From Candidatus Paceibacter sp. (GTDB lineage Bacteria > Patescibacteriota > Minisyncoccia > UBA9983), in the NCBI GenBank assembly GCA_013360865.1, contig JABWAS010000009.1:1-38667 (forward strand): a stretch of 38,667 nucleotides of DNA, given 5' to 3'. The notes below the pieces were generated by a model. That model did no database searches and had not been told where the DNA came from. It saw only the letters and a list, made by a program, of their open reading frames with translations. Position 1 is the first letter of the stretch; every line of letters starts with the position of its first letter. This document shows positions 7,335 through 15,007 of the stretch, one piece after another. The position numbers and the translations under genes are program-made.

Positions 7335-9212
7335 ATGAAAGGCGAATCTCCACAATCTTTTTTTGAGTCCGTAAAAAAAGAGGCTCAAAAATCCATAGAA
7401 AAAACCAAAAAAAGAATCGCTAAAGAAATTTCCGGCGGGAAGTTTCGCTCTTTAAACGACTACGCCGCGGAAAAAATAAGAAACGATATTTTTGAGGCGA
7501 TAAAAGATTCCGTGAAGGTTATGCCGGAAAATATTTCTCCGGAACTTCCGCCGGCGCACATTGCCGCCGATTTGAGCTTGCCTATTTTTGAGCTCGCCAA
7601 AGCAATCGGCAAAAATCCAGCCGCGTTGGCGGCAGAAATCGCCGGTTTGATAAACAACGCGAAACAAAATTTTATAAGCAAAGCGGAGACCGCCGGACCG
7701 TTCGTCAATCTGTTTTTAAACAAGAAAAAAGTCTATTCGCTGGCCGCGGCGCAACCGGCCAAATTTAAAGAAAAATTCGGCCAAAGCGACGCCAACGCCG
7801 GCAAGGCCGTATTGCTAGACTATTCCGGCCCCAACATCGCCAAGCCGATAGGGGTGGGGCATTTGCGTTCCACTGTCATCGGCCAGGCGCTGGCTAATAT
7901 TTACAAAGCGACAGGCTGTTCAGTGATAAAGGACAACCATTTAGGCGATTGGGGCACGCAGTTCGGCAAACTTGTTTACGCGTACAAAAAATGGGGCGAC
8001 AAAAAGAAAATAGCCCAAGACCCGATCCGCGAGCTCAACAATCTTTACGTAAAGTTCCATGAAGAGGCGGAAAAAAATCCAAAATTGGAAGACGAAGCCC
8101 GCGCTATATTCAAAAAAATGGAAGAGGGCGACGAAAAGCTGCTGCGGCTCTGGAAAAAATTCAGAAAAATAAGCCTTGCCGAATTTAAAAAAGTTTACAA
8201 GAAGCTCGGCGTAAGCTTTGACACTTACATCGGCGAAAGTTATTTCGCCAAAGAAACGGATAAAATAATTGAAGAATGTCTGGACAAAAAACTGGCCAAA
8301 ATTGATTCTGAAACCAAGGCGGTCGCGGTTGAAGGATTGGATGGCCTGCCATCGTTTTTGCTGCGCAAAAAAGACGATTCCGGCTTGTATATTACCAGGG
8401 ATTTGGCCACTTTGATTTTTAGGATGGAAGTTTTTGAGCCGGATGAAATTTTGTATGTGGTCGGCGAAGAGCAGTCCTTGCACTTCAAACAGCTTTTCGC
8501 GCTGGCAAAAACGCTCGGATACACAGACGGCGCCAAAGCCAAACACATCGGCTTTGGTTTGGTTTTGTCCGGCGGCGAAAAAATGTCCACCCGCAAAGGC
8601 ACTTTGATAGAGCTGGAGGAGTTGATGAAGCAATCGGTTGAAAAGTCAAAAGAAATTTTGCGGCAAAAAAACAGAGAATTGAGCGAAAAGGAAATTGAGG
8701 AAATTTCGGAGATTGTCGGAGTGGGAGCAGTAATCTACAACGACCTGCGGCAATCGCGCCAGAATAACATTTCTTTTGATTGGGAAAGAATGCTTGATTT
8801 TGAGGGCGGCAGCGCCGCTTATCTGCAATACACTTACGCTCGGATAAATTCAATCATTAGAAAAGTAGGATATCCAGACCATCAAGGCGACGCCTTGATG
8901 TCAAAGCGTCGCCTTGATGGTAAAATTTCCAATCCGGTCTTTGAGAAGGACAGCGAGTTCGCGCTGGCCAAAAAGATGATGTTTTTCCCGCGGGTGATTT
9001 TAAGCGCGCAAAAGCGCGACGCGCCGCATCTTATCGCCGTTTATCTGGAAGAGCTGGCGCAATTGTTCAATCATTTCTACAACGAAGTCTCCATAATCGG
9101 CACGGAGAACGCTAAACTGCGCGCGTCCAGGATAACGCTGGTAAAATCAGTGGCCGCCGTCATAAAAAACGGCCTGGCTTTGCTCAATATAAAAACCGCA
9201 GAAAGAATTTGA
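7335..9212 (+). CDS. argS: Arginyl-tRNA synthetase
   Basis: Class I synthetase that charges tRNA-Arg; 625 residues. The N-terminal additional domain is followed by the HIGH-type motif in NIAKPIGVGHLRSTVIGQ, then NHLGDWGTQFGKL, a KMSKS-type motif GEKMSTRKGT, and a C-terminal DALR anticodon-binding domain (AAYLQYTYARINSIIRK to the end LNIKTAERI). Between the DALR start and FALAKKMMFFPRV a palindromic segment (8878-8921) encodes DHQGDALMSKRRLDGK, extra compared with the short variable loop normal here. The ATG start follows an extended -10 with almost no leader. A TTGACA overlapping the TGA stop starts the promoter of the next gene. Confidence 0.97.
   Translation: MKGESPQSFFESVKKEAQKSIEKTKKRIAKEISGGKFRSLNDYAAEKIRNDIFEAIKDSVKVMPENISPELPPAHIAADLSLPIFELAKAIGKNPAALAAEIAGLINNAKQNFISKAETAGPFVNLFLNKKKVYSLAAAQPAKFKEKFGQSDANAGKAVLLDYSGPNIAKPIGVGHLRSTVIGQALANIYKATGCSVIKDNHLGDWGTQFGKLVYAYKKWGDKKKIAQDPIRELNNLYVKFHEEAEKNPKLEDEARAIFKKMEEGDEKLLRLWKKFRKISLAEFKKVYKKLGVSFDTYIGESYFAKETDKIIEECLDKKLAKIDSETKAVAVEGLDGLPSFLLRKKDDSGLYITRDLATLIFRMEVFEPDEILYVVGEEQSLHFKQLFALAKTLGYTDGAKAKHIGFGLVLSGGEKMSTRKGTLIELEELMKQSVEKSKEILRQKNRELSEKEIEEISEIVGVGAVIYNDLRQSRQNNISFDWERMLDFEGGSAAYLQYTYARINSIIRKVGYPDHQGDALMSKRRLDGKISNPVFEKDSEFALAKKMMFFPRVILSAQKRDAPHLIAVYLEELAQLFNHFYNEVSIIGTENAKLRASRITLVKSVAAVIKNGLALLNIKTAERI
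8878..8921. repeat. 44-bp palindrome inside argS
   Basis: ACCATCAAGGCGACGC (8878-8893) pairs perfectly over 16 bp with GCGTCGCCTTGATGGT (8906-8921), with a 12-nt loop that itself carries a third copy of CTTGATG. It lies in a variable loop of the DALR domain, in frame. Confidence 0.75.
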
Positions 9213-9237
9213 CAATAATAATATTTTAAGGTACTTT
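9209..9237 (+). promoter_or_regulatory. Promoter of the receiver-like gene, overlapping the argS stop
   Basis: TTGACA (9209-9214), 17-nt spacer, TACTTT (9232-9237). The leader would be about 55 nt with AAAGGCGGG just upstream of the ATG at 9297. Confidence 0.55.
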
Positions 9238-9296
9238 AGTTAAAGCTGTAGTTTTAAATTTACCCCATCACATCTTAAAAAAGAAAGGCGGGATGC

Positions 9297-9770
9297 ATGG
9301 ATAACAAGAAAGTGCTTGTAGTAAACAACAATGAGTCAATTGTAATGCTTTTTGAAGCATTCAGAAGGCACTACAAAGTAAAATCGCTGGTGATAGTAAA
9401 TGGAGATTCCCCGGAAGCAATAAGTACCGTCGCGGAAGCCGTTAAGAAAATTAAAAATACCGATTTTGATATCCTCGTAATCGGCCATAAATTAAGCCAC
9501 TTTGCTCCGGAAAAATTTTATGCCGGGACAGCAATGGCCACGGACGAGGAGACTCTGGATGTATTAGAAAATCCGGAGATAAAAAATATTTTGAAAAACA
9601 AGGTTGTAATATCAGACGGGCTTAATCCCGGAACCATTGAAGAAATAAGAAATTTATACAGGGAACTTGGCGTAAATCATTTTATAAATCGCACTTACAG
9701 CGATTTTAAAAACAGGTTTGAGAATATGCTTAAATGTTTGGACGGCAAATGCGATTGCGCCTCCTTATAA
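9297..9770 (+). CDS. Receiver-like (CheY-fold) protein without the usual phospho-acceptor Asp
   Basis: 157 residues. The N-terminus KKVLVVNNNESIVMLFEAF resembles a response-regulator receiver start, but the acidic pair after beta-1 is replaced by NNN. The strand where the phospho-Asp should be reads FDILVIGHKLSHF, with G at that position. Later, ILKNKVVISDGLNPGTIEEI and LGVNHFINRTYSDFKNRFENML fit the remaining alpha/beta alternation. It ends with a Cys-rich tail GKCDCASL. It has its own promoter, a Shine-Dalgarno AAAGGCGGG and a terminator, and sits between argS and aspS. A pseudo-receiver is the best guess. The family call is tentative and the function unknown. Confidence 0.6.
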   Translation: MDNKKVLVVNNNESIVMLFEAFRRHYKVKSLVIVNGDSPEAISTVAEAVKKIKNTDFDILVIGHKLSHFAPEKFYAGTAMATDEETLDVLENPEIKNILKNKVVISDGLNPGTIEEIRNLYRELGVNHFINRTYSDFKNRFENMLKCLDGKCDCASL

Positions 9771-9802
9771 AGATAAAGCATGGGTTTAAAATTTACAGGA
9801 TA

Positions 9803-9840
9803 AAAGCCGGGTAGAAATAGCGCCCGGCTTTTTTATTTTA
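9803..9840 (+). terminator. Rho-independent terminator
   Basis: AAAGCCGGG (9803-9811) pairs with CCCGGCTTT (9823-9831), loop 11 nt, then a T-rich run. Confidence 0.85.
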
Positions 9841-9871
9841 AAAAACGGAAAATTATGCTAAGCTTTTAGCA

Positions 9872-11272
9872 ATGGAACGAATATACATAAAAGAGCTCAA
9901 AAATAAAATCGGCGAGGAGGTAAAAATCGCCGGGTGGGTGGATATCCGCCGCGACCACGGCAAGCTTATTTTCATTGACCTGCGCGACGTGTCCGGCAAA
10001 GTCCAAATGGTGGCCTTGCCTAATCATAAAGAGGCGCACGAGGCGGCCAGCAAACTTCGTTCGGAGTGGGTGATTGAGGTTGTAGGCAAAGTAAACAAGC
10101 GGCCAGAAAAAATGGTGAACAAAAACGAAGAACTGGGCGAAGTGGAGGTGGAGATTTTGGATGTAAATATTTTAAACGAAGCTGTCACTCCCGTTTTTGA
10201 AATAAACAATGATGGACACGAAGTGAATGAAGAAACAAGGTTAACAAACAGGTATCTTGATTTAAGAAGAAACCGTCTGCAGAAAAATTTAAGAATGCGG
10301 CACGAGGTCATCAAATTTTTCAGGAATTACTTGTCGGACAAAAATTTTATTGAAATAGAAACGCCGCTCCTTACCAAATCCACGCCGGAAGGGGCGAGAG
10401 ATTTTGTCGTGCCGTCCCGATTATATAACGGGAAATTTTATGCTTTGCCTCAATCGCCCCAACAATACAAACAGCTTTTAATGTCAGCGGGGATGGAAAA
10501 ATATTTTCAAATTGCCAAGTGTTTGCGAGATGAAGACACAAGAGGAGACAGACAGCCGGAGTTCACTCAACTTGATTTGGAAATGAGTTTTGTCGCGAAG
10601 AAAGATGTAATGAATCTGATAGAGGAAATGCTTATATCGACAATTAAAGAGTTGTACCCGCAAAAGAAAATTCAGCAAATTCCTTTTCCTGTTCTTTCTT
10701 ACAAAGAAGCGATGGGCAAATACAATTCAGACAAGCCTGATTTAAGAGAAGATAAAAACAATCCGGATTTGCTGGCGTTTTGCTGGGTTATTGATTTTCC
10801 GTTTTTTGAAAAAACCGACAAGGGTGGCTGGACATTCACTCACAATCCTTTTTCGGCGCCCAAACCAGAACATATGGAAATGCTGATGGAGAAAAAAAAT
10901 ATCGGAGAAATTTTGACTACTCAGTACGACATTGCCCTAAACGGATTTGAAGCGGGAGGGGGGAGCATCAGAAATCACAAGACGGAAGCTTTGGAAAAAG
11001 TTTTTGAGATAATGGGTTTTGAAAAAGAAAAAATTTGGCAGGATTTCGGCCATATGTTGAAAGCTTTTTCTTCCGGCACGCCTCCGCACGGCGGAATCGC
11101 TTTAGGATTGGACAGACTGATGATGATTTTACAAAACGAACCGAACATCCGCGAAGTTATCGCTTTCCCCAAGACCGGCGACGCCCGCGATCCGATGATG
11201 GACAGTCCAAGTGAAATAGGAAAAGAGCAATTGTTAGAACTCGGAATACAAATCAAAAAACTTAACAAATAA
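9872..11272 (+). CDS. aspS: Aspartyl-tRNA synthetase, bacterial type lacking the GAD insert domain
   Basis: Class II synthetase; 466 residues against about 590 for ordinary bacterial AspRS. The N-terminal OB fold is VKIAGWVDIRRDHGKLIFID. Motif 2 is FQIAKCLRDEDTRGDRQPEF, with the bacterial QSPQQYKQLLM. Motif 3 is GTPPHGGIALGLDRLMM. After YKEAMGKYNSDKPDLRED the chain goes almost directly to FCWVIDFPFFE, so the roughly 120-residue GAD domain usually inserted there is missing. The core looks intact and active. Whether it is discriminating (Asp only) or also charges tRNA-Asn cannot be decided here. A TATGCT-type -10 lies about 12 nt before the ATG, and there is no Shine-Dalgarno. Confidence 0.95.
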   Translation: MERIYIKELKNKIGEEVKIAGWVDIRRDHGKLIFIDLRDVSGKVQMVALPNHKEAHEAASKLRSEWVIEVVGKVNKRPEKMVNKNEELGEVEVEILDVNILNEAVTPVFEINNDGHEVNEETRLTNRYLDLRRNRLQKNLRMRHEVIKFFRNYLSDKNFIEIETPLLTKSTPEGARDFVVPSRLYNGKFYALPQSPQQYKQLLMSAGMEKYFQIAKCLRDEDTRGDRQPEFTQLDLEMSFVAKKDVMNLIEEMLISTIKELYPQKKIQQIPFPVLSYKEAMGKYNSDKPDLREDKNNPDLLAFCWVIDFPFFEKTDKGGWTFTHNPFSAPKPEHMEMLMEKKNIGEILTTQYDIALNGFEAGGGSIRNHKTEALEKVFEIMGFEKEKIWQDFGHMLKAFSSGTPPHGGIALGLDRLMMILQNEPNIREVIAFPKTGDARDPMMDSPSEIGKEQLLELGIQIKKLNK

Positions 11273-11292
11273 AGCATAATTATCCAAAATCC

Positions 11293-11320
11293 TTGACTTT
11301 TTGTTAGAATTGTGTATAAT
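11293..11320 (+). promoter_or_regulatory. Sigma-70-type promoter for the 117-residue gene
   Basis: TTGACT (11293-11298), 16-nt spacer, TATAAT (11315-11320). The following leader of about 72 nt contains two small hairpins, TCGCC-GATA-GGCGA (11349-11362) and TCTGG-CGGGA-CCAGA (near 11370-11384), just before AGGAGG. Confidence 0.75.
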
Positions 11321-11398
11321 TTTCTCATAAATTTGATCATTTAAAGTTTCGCCGATAGGCGACCGACATCTGGCGGGACCAGAAAGAGGAGGAAGAAT

Positions 11399-11752
11399 AT
11401 GGCTGAAACAAGAGCAGTTGATAATACCGACAGGAGTGCTGAAAAAAAGAGTAAATGTAGCAATTTTTTGGCTTTTTTATTTTTTGCTTTATTTGTGTGC
11501 GGTTTATTTGCCGGGTTTGTTTATATAAACGAAACAACAAACACACCCCTCTATCTTAATGATGAGCTAATAGCTAAGGTAAACGAATTGGCCAAAAAAA
11601 TAAATGGAAAAATATTAGTCATTGAACGCGATGGTTTTTCGGACTCAAAAAACTATCGCGAATTAAAAGAGATACAAAATGAATTCAATTTAATCCGCGA
11701 TAAGTTGGTTGAAATTAAAATTAGGATGAAAAACAAAACTTGGGCCAACTAA
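11399..11752 (+). CDS. Single-TM protein with coiled-coil-like tail, unknown
   Basis: 117 residues. A 22-residue polar N-terminus is followed by a TM segment (FLAFLFFALFVCGLFAGFVYI), then a charged helical C-terminal part with heptad-like spacing (ELAKKINGKILVIER and IQNEFNLIRDKLVEIKIRMK). Translation starts 6 nt after GAGGAGGAAG. It is a self-contained unit with promoter at 11293-11320, a structured leader and a terminator at 11771-11808. I do not recognise a family. The topology suggests a membrane-anchored scaffold or sensor, but there is no functional evidence. Confidence 0.75.
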   Translation: MAETRAVDNTDRSAEKKSKCSNFLAFLFFALFVCGLFAGFVYINETTNTPLYLNDELIAKVNELAKKINGKILVIERDGFSDSKNYRELKEIQNEFNLIRDKLVEIKIRMKNKTWAN

Positions 11753-11770
11753 GGAATCGTTAAGTACTCA

Positions 11771-11808
11771 AAGGGCAGATTGCGTAAAAAGCAATTTGCC
11801 CTTTTGTT
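11771..11808 (+). terminator. Rho-independent terminator
   Basis: AAGGGCAGATTGC (11771-11783) pairs with GCAATTTGCCCTT (11791-11803) with one mismatch, loop 7 nt, then TTGTTTTT. Confidence 0.8.
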
Positions 11809-11812
11809 TTTG

Positions 11813-11821
11813 TGCTATAAT
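11813..11821 (+). promoter_or_regulatory. Extended -10 promoter of the RhuM-Fic gene
   Basis: TGCTATAAT directly after the terminator, with 11 nt between the hexamer and the ATG at 11833. The site rules out the in-frame TTG at 11821 as start, because that codon would lie within the -10 box. Confidence 0.65.
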
Positions 11822-11832
11822 TGCGGTGGATA

Positions 11833-12804
11833 ATGAAAAAAGATGATTTCAAAAAAGGGGAGATAATAATTTATAAAACTTCAAAAAATGAGGTTGAATT
11901 GAAAGTGCATTTTGAAGAAGAAACAGTTTGGCTCAGGCAGAATGAGATTGCCGATTTGTTTGGAAAAGACAGGTCGGTTATAGCCAAACATATCAAAGCT
12001 ATTTTTAAAGATCAAGAAGTGGACAAAAAAAGCAATGTGCATTTTTTGCACATTGCAAATTCTGACAAGCCGGTGATGTTTTACGACTTAGATGTTATTT
12101 TAGCCGTTGGTTACAGAACAAATTCCGCTCGCGCAATCCATTTTAGAAAATGGGCGACAAATGTTTTAAAACAATATCTAGTTAAAGGCTATGCCGTAAA
12201 TGAGAAAAGGTTATTGGAAGCGCAAGAAAAATTTCAAGAACTGCAAACTGCTATTTCTTTTTTGCAAGAGAAATCCAAAAAAGAAATGTTAAGCGGGCAG
12301 GAAGGCGAAATCTTAAACTTGTTGTCCAATTACGCCAAAACGCTGACAATTCTTGAACAATATGACAAAGGAGAGCTGAAAGAATTAAAAAGAGGGAAAA
12401 CAAAATTTATTCTCACTTATGAACATTGTCTGAAAATAATAAAGGAATTGAGAAAAGAATTGATGACCAAAAAAGAAGCGGGGGATTTGTTTGGGAGCGA
12501 GAGAGATGGAAGTTTTGAAGGAATAGTTCGAGGGCTTTATCAAACATTCAGCGGAAAAGAATTATACCCATCAATAGAAGACAAGGCTTCGCATCTTCTT
12601 TATTTTGTGATTAAAGATCATCCGTTTTCTGATGGAAATAAACGTTCCGCCGCCTTTTTGTTTGTTTATTTTTTAGACAAAGTAAACTATCTCTTCAAAA
12701 AATCCGGCGAGAGAAAAATAAACGACAACGCCCTTGTGGCGTTGTCGCTTCTTATTGCCGAAAGCCAACCGAAAGAAAAGGAAACAATGATAAGGAAACA
12801 ATGA
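11833..12804 (+). CDS. RhuM-like N-terminal domain fused to a Fic/Doc domain
   Basis: 323 residues from the ATG at 11833. The N-terminal part (about residues 10-130) matches the RhuM/virulence-protein family: ETVWLRQNEIADLFGKDRS, VMFYDLDVILAVGYRTNS and FRKWATNVLKQYLVKGY. The C-terminal part carries the Fic core HPFSDGNKRSAAFLFVYF, which has the catalytic His and the GNKR phosphate-binding motif of the Fic/Doc superfamily. Fic proteins transfer AMP or other nucleotide parts, and Doc phosphorylates EF-Tu. The target here is unknown. No antitoxin gene (Phd-like) is adjacent and no inhibitory S/TxxxE/GN helix was identified with certainty. The RhuM part may regulate the enzyme. Confidence 0.85.
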   Translation: MKKDDFKKGEIIIYKTSKNEVELKVHFEEETVWLRQNEIADLFGKDRSVIAKHIKAIFKDQEVDKKSNVHFLHIANSDKPVMFYDLDVILAVGYRTNSARAIHFRKWATNVLKQYLVKGYAVNEKRLLEAQEKFQELQTAISFLQEKSKKEMLSGQEGEILNLLSNYAKTLTILEQYDKGELKELKRGKTKFILTYEHCLKIIKELRKELMTKKEAGDLFGSERDGSFEGIVRGLYQTFSGKELYPSIEDKASHLLYFVIKDHPFSDGNKRSAAFLFVYFLDKVNYLFKKSGERKINDNALVALSLLIAESQPKEKETMIRKQ

Positions 12805-12845
12805 TAAAGATTATCAAAAACTTAATATCAGAGTAAAATCAAATC

Positions 12846-13943
12846 ATGCCGGAAATTTTTACGATAATTTTGGTTTTAATCGGCGCGGTGGCTGTTTTGG
12901 CCGTCGTTTTTTGGCTGATGATGAAGAAAATGCTGGCGGGCAGGGAAGCGGCCGGGCCGGAAAAAAACGAAGGGTTAATGCTGATGCAAAACCAGCTCAG
13001 AGAATTAAGAGAGGCGCTGCACCGGACGAATTTGGACATCAGAAACACATTAGACACAAGAATAGGGGAGTCCACCAAAGCGATGCAGTCGCAGATCGGC
13101 CACTCCGCCAAAATTATTTCCGAAGTGACGGAAAAGCTCACCAAGTTGGACGAAACAAACAAGCAAGTCGTCGGCTTCGCCGGCCAGTTGCAAAATCTGC
13201 AGAATATTTTAACCAACCCCAAGCAAAGAGGAGTGTTGGGGGAATATTATCTGGAAACAGTGCTGAAAAACGTTCTGCCGCCCGGGAGCTACCAGATGCA
13301 ATACGGTTTTAAAGACGGCATCATCGTGGACGCGGCGGTATTCGTCAAAGACAAAATAATCCCGATAGATTCCAAATTCTCGCTGGAAAACTATAACCGC
13401 ATAGTGCAGGAAACAAACGCGGCTGAGCGAGAGAAGCTGGAAAAAACCTTCAAGCAGGATTTGAAAAACAGGATTGACGAAACATCAAAATACATCCGAC
13501 CCAACGAAGGCACCACCGACTTCGCTTTTATGTTCATTCCCTCAGAAGGGATTTTTTACGACCTGCTTATAAACCAGGTCGGCGCCGTCAAAACCTCCAC
13601 CGTTGACCTCATAGAATACGCCTTCAAACAGAAGAAAGTCATCATCACCTCGCCCACGACTTTCTTGGCTTATCTGCAGACGGTTTTGCAGGGGCTGAAG
13701 GCTTTGCAGATAGAAGAATCGGCCAAGGAGATAAGAAAGAGGGTGGAGGATTTGTCGCGCCACCTCGGCGCCTACGAAGAGTACATGAAGAAGCTCGGCG
13801 CCAATCTGGCCACCACCGTAAACACCTACAACAGCTCGTACAAAGAATTAAACAAGATAGACAAAGACGTTTTGCGTATAACCGGCGCGGCTATCGGCGT
13901 GGAGCCGCAGGTTTTGGATAAGCCGGAGGAAATTTTATTTTGA
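12846..13943 (+). CDS. rmuC: RmuC-family DNA recombination protein
   Basis: 365 residues. There is one N-terminal TM (IFTIILVLIGAVAVLAVVFWLMM), a coiled-coil region (about residues 40-120) and the conserved RmuC nuclease-like domain: NPKQRGVLGEYYLETVL, IVDAAVFVKDKIIPIDSKF, FAFMFIPSEGIFYDLL and VIITSPTTFLAYLQTVLQGL. RmuC limits inversions and recombination at inverted repeats in E. coli, which is relevant given the many palindromes here. A TAAAAT box (12834-12839) ends 6 nt before the ATG, so the transcript could start exactly at the ATG. It is followed 19 nt later by rplU. Confidence 0.93.
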   Translation: MPEIFTIILVLIGAVAVLAVVFWLMMKKMLAGREAAGPEKNEGLMLMQNQLRELREALHRTNLDIRNTLDTRIGESTKAMQSQIGHSAKIISEVTEKLTKLDETNKQVVGFAGQLQNLQNILTNPKQRGVLGEYYLETVLKNVLPPGSYQMQYGFKDGIIVDAAVFVKDKIIPIDSKFSLENYNRIVQETNAAEREKLEKTFKQDLKNRIDETSKYIRPNEGTTDFAFMFIPSEGIFYDLLINQVGAVKTSTVDLIEYAFKQKKVIITSPTTFLAYLQTVLQGLKALQIEESAKEIRKRVEDLSRHLGAYEEYMKKLGANLATTVNTYNSSYKELNKIDKDVLRITGAAIGVEPQVLDKPEEILF

Positions 13944-13962
13944 TGTAATATAAGGCTTAATT

Positions 13963-14289
13963 ATGAACGACAAACTAGCGGTAATCCAGACCGGCGGAAA
14001 GCAGTACTTGGTTAAAGCCGGCCAAAAAATAAAGGTGGAAAAATTAAACGACGCAGACGCACAGGAAGGCGCCACTGTTAATTTTGACAAAGTGTTGCTT
14101 GTTGCCGAAGGAGATAACATCAAAGTGGGCAAACCCCAGGTTGCCGGATCTTCCGTTTCCGCCAAGGTGCTGAGAAACGGCCGGGCCGACAAAATCACGA
14201 TTTTAAAATACAAATCCAAAACTCGATCCCGCAAGAAAGCCGGCCATCGCCAGCCGTTTACGGAAGTCCAAATAGAAGAGATAAAGTAA
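13963..14289 (+). CDS. rplU: Large ribosomal subunit protein bL21
   Basis: 108 residues. Start NDKLAVIQTGGKQYLVKAGQ and C-terminal YKSKTRSRKKAGHRQPFTEV are family hallmarks. It binds 23S rRNA. The usual partner rpmA (bL27) is not downstream but 5.5 kb away on the other strand. A TAATAT box lies 11 nt before the ATG and no Shine-Dalgarno is seen. Confidence 0.97.
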   Translation: MNDKLAVIQTGGKQYLVKAGQKIKVEKLNDADAQEGATVNFDKVLLVAEGDNIKVGKPQVAGSSVSAKVLRNGRADKITILKYKSKTRSRKKAGHRQPFTEVQIEEIK

Positions 14290-14315
14290 TCCCAAATATT
14301 TCTGGCAAATAAATA

Positions 14316-14362
14316 AAACCGTCCTCATTTTACTGCTATCGCTTAAAAGTGAGGACGGTTTT
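14316..14362. terminator. Bidirectional terminator between rplU and recR
   Basis: AAAACCGTCCTCA and TGAGGACGGTTTT pair over 13 bp with A/T-rich flanks on both sides. It lies between convergent genes. Confidence 0.85.
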
Positions 14363-14371
14363 ATAAATAAC

Positions 14372-14989
14372 TCATTTTCTGTTTTCCAGCGCGTTTTCTA
14401 TGGTGTCGCTGTCGCTGTATTCCAATTCGGCGCCAGTGGAAAGGCCTCGTCCGAGTTTCGTTATCTTAACCCCCAACGGCTCCAGCAGTCTTTTGATGTA
14501 AAGATTGGTGCTTTCTCCTTCCGTCGTGGCGCCGGTGGCCAGAATAACTTCCCGCGGTTTTTCTTTTTTAACTTTTTCAAACAACTCCTTGAGCCGGACA
14601 TTTTCAGTTTTTCCGCCGCCGTTTAATTCCACCACGCCGCCAAGCACGAAATATCTTCCGTTAAAAACACGCGTCCGTTCTATATTTTCCAAATCAACGT
14701 CTTTTTCCACCACCATCAACAAGGAAACATCACGTCCTATACCCGCGCAAATTTTGCACTTGGAAGTTTTGCTTCCACTTGGAAGCGAAACTTCCAAGTT
14801 TCCCTGTTCAAAATAATGAAAACAAGATTCACACTGCCTCATTCCGCTTTTTATTTCGGCAATGAGTTTGGACAGGGAATCAACAAAACCCTTATTTTCT
14901 CCGGCCAGAAAATAAACAAACCGCCGGGCCTGGCGCGGCCCGACGCCCGGGAACTTTAAAAACATTTCAATTAACTTTTCCAGGTTCAT
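14372..14989 (-). CDS. recR: Recombination protein RecR with enlarged zinc-finger loop
   Basis: Part of the RecFOR/RecOR gap-repair machinery that loads RecA. It has 205 residues. N-terminal helix-hairpin-helix LKFPGVGPRQARRF, then a C4 zinc finger CESC...CKIC, then the Toprim domain with LMVVEKDVDLENIERT and ATGATTEGESTNLYI. In most RecR proteins the two CxxC pairs are about 8-10 residues apart. Here they are 21 apart because a palindromic segment of 42 bp (14758-14799) encodes the linker NLEVSLPSGSKTSK. All four cysteines are kept. It lies 18 nt downstream of dnaB in the same direction, so co-transcription is likely. Confidence 0.96.
   Translation of the reverse strand: MNLEKLIEMFLKFPGVGPRQARRFVYFLAGENKGFVDSLSKLIAEIKSGMRQCESCFHYFEQGNLEVSLPSGSKTSKCKICAGIGRDVSLLMVVEKDVDLENIERTRVFNGRYFVLGGVVELNGGGKTENVRLKELFEKVKKEKPREVILATGATTEGESTNLYIKRLLEPLGVKITKLGRGLSTGAELEYSDSDTIENALENRK
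14758..14799. repeat. 42-bp palindrome inside the recR zinc finger (ACTTGGA family)
   Basis: ACTTGGAAGTTTTGCTTCC (14758-14776) pairs with GGAAGCGAAACTTCCAAGT (14781-14799) over 19 bp with one mismatch and a 4-nt loop. The length is exactly 14 codons. Confidence 0.8.
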
Positions 14990-15007
14990 TTTTCAGTTGG
15001 GCTCGGA

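Noticed and set aside
7941-8633. 230-codon minus-strand ORF inside argS
   Set aside because: Shadow of argS; biased composition and no recognisable motifs.
11321-11398. Possible riboswitch in the leader of the 117-residue gene
   Set aside because: Two small hairpins are visible, but no known aptamer consensus was recognised.
12032-12056. Palindrome GCAATGTGCA...TGCACATTGC in the RhuM-Fic gene
   Set aside because: The encoded segment (VHFLHIANSDKP) fits the normal RhuM family sequence, so it is not an insert.
12723-12747. Inverted repeat CGACAACGCC...GGCGTTGTCG near the end of the RhuM-Fic gene
   Set aside because: It encodes NDNALVALSLL, which matches the expected family C-terminus; probably chance.
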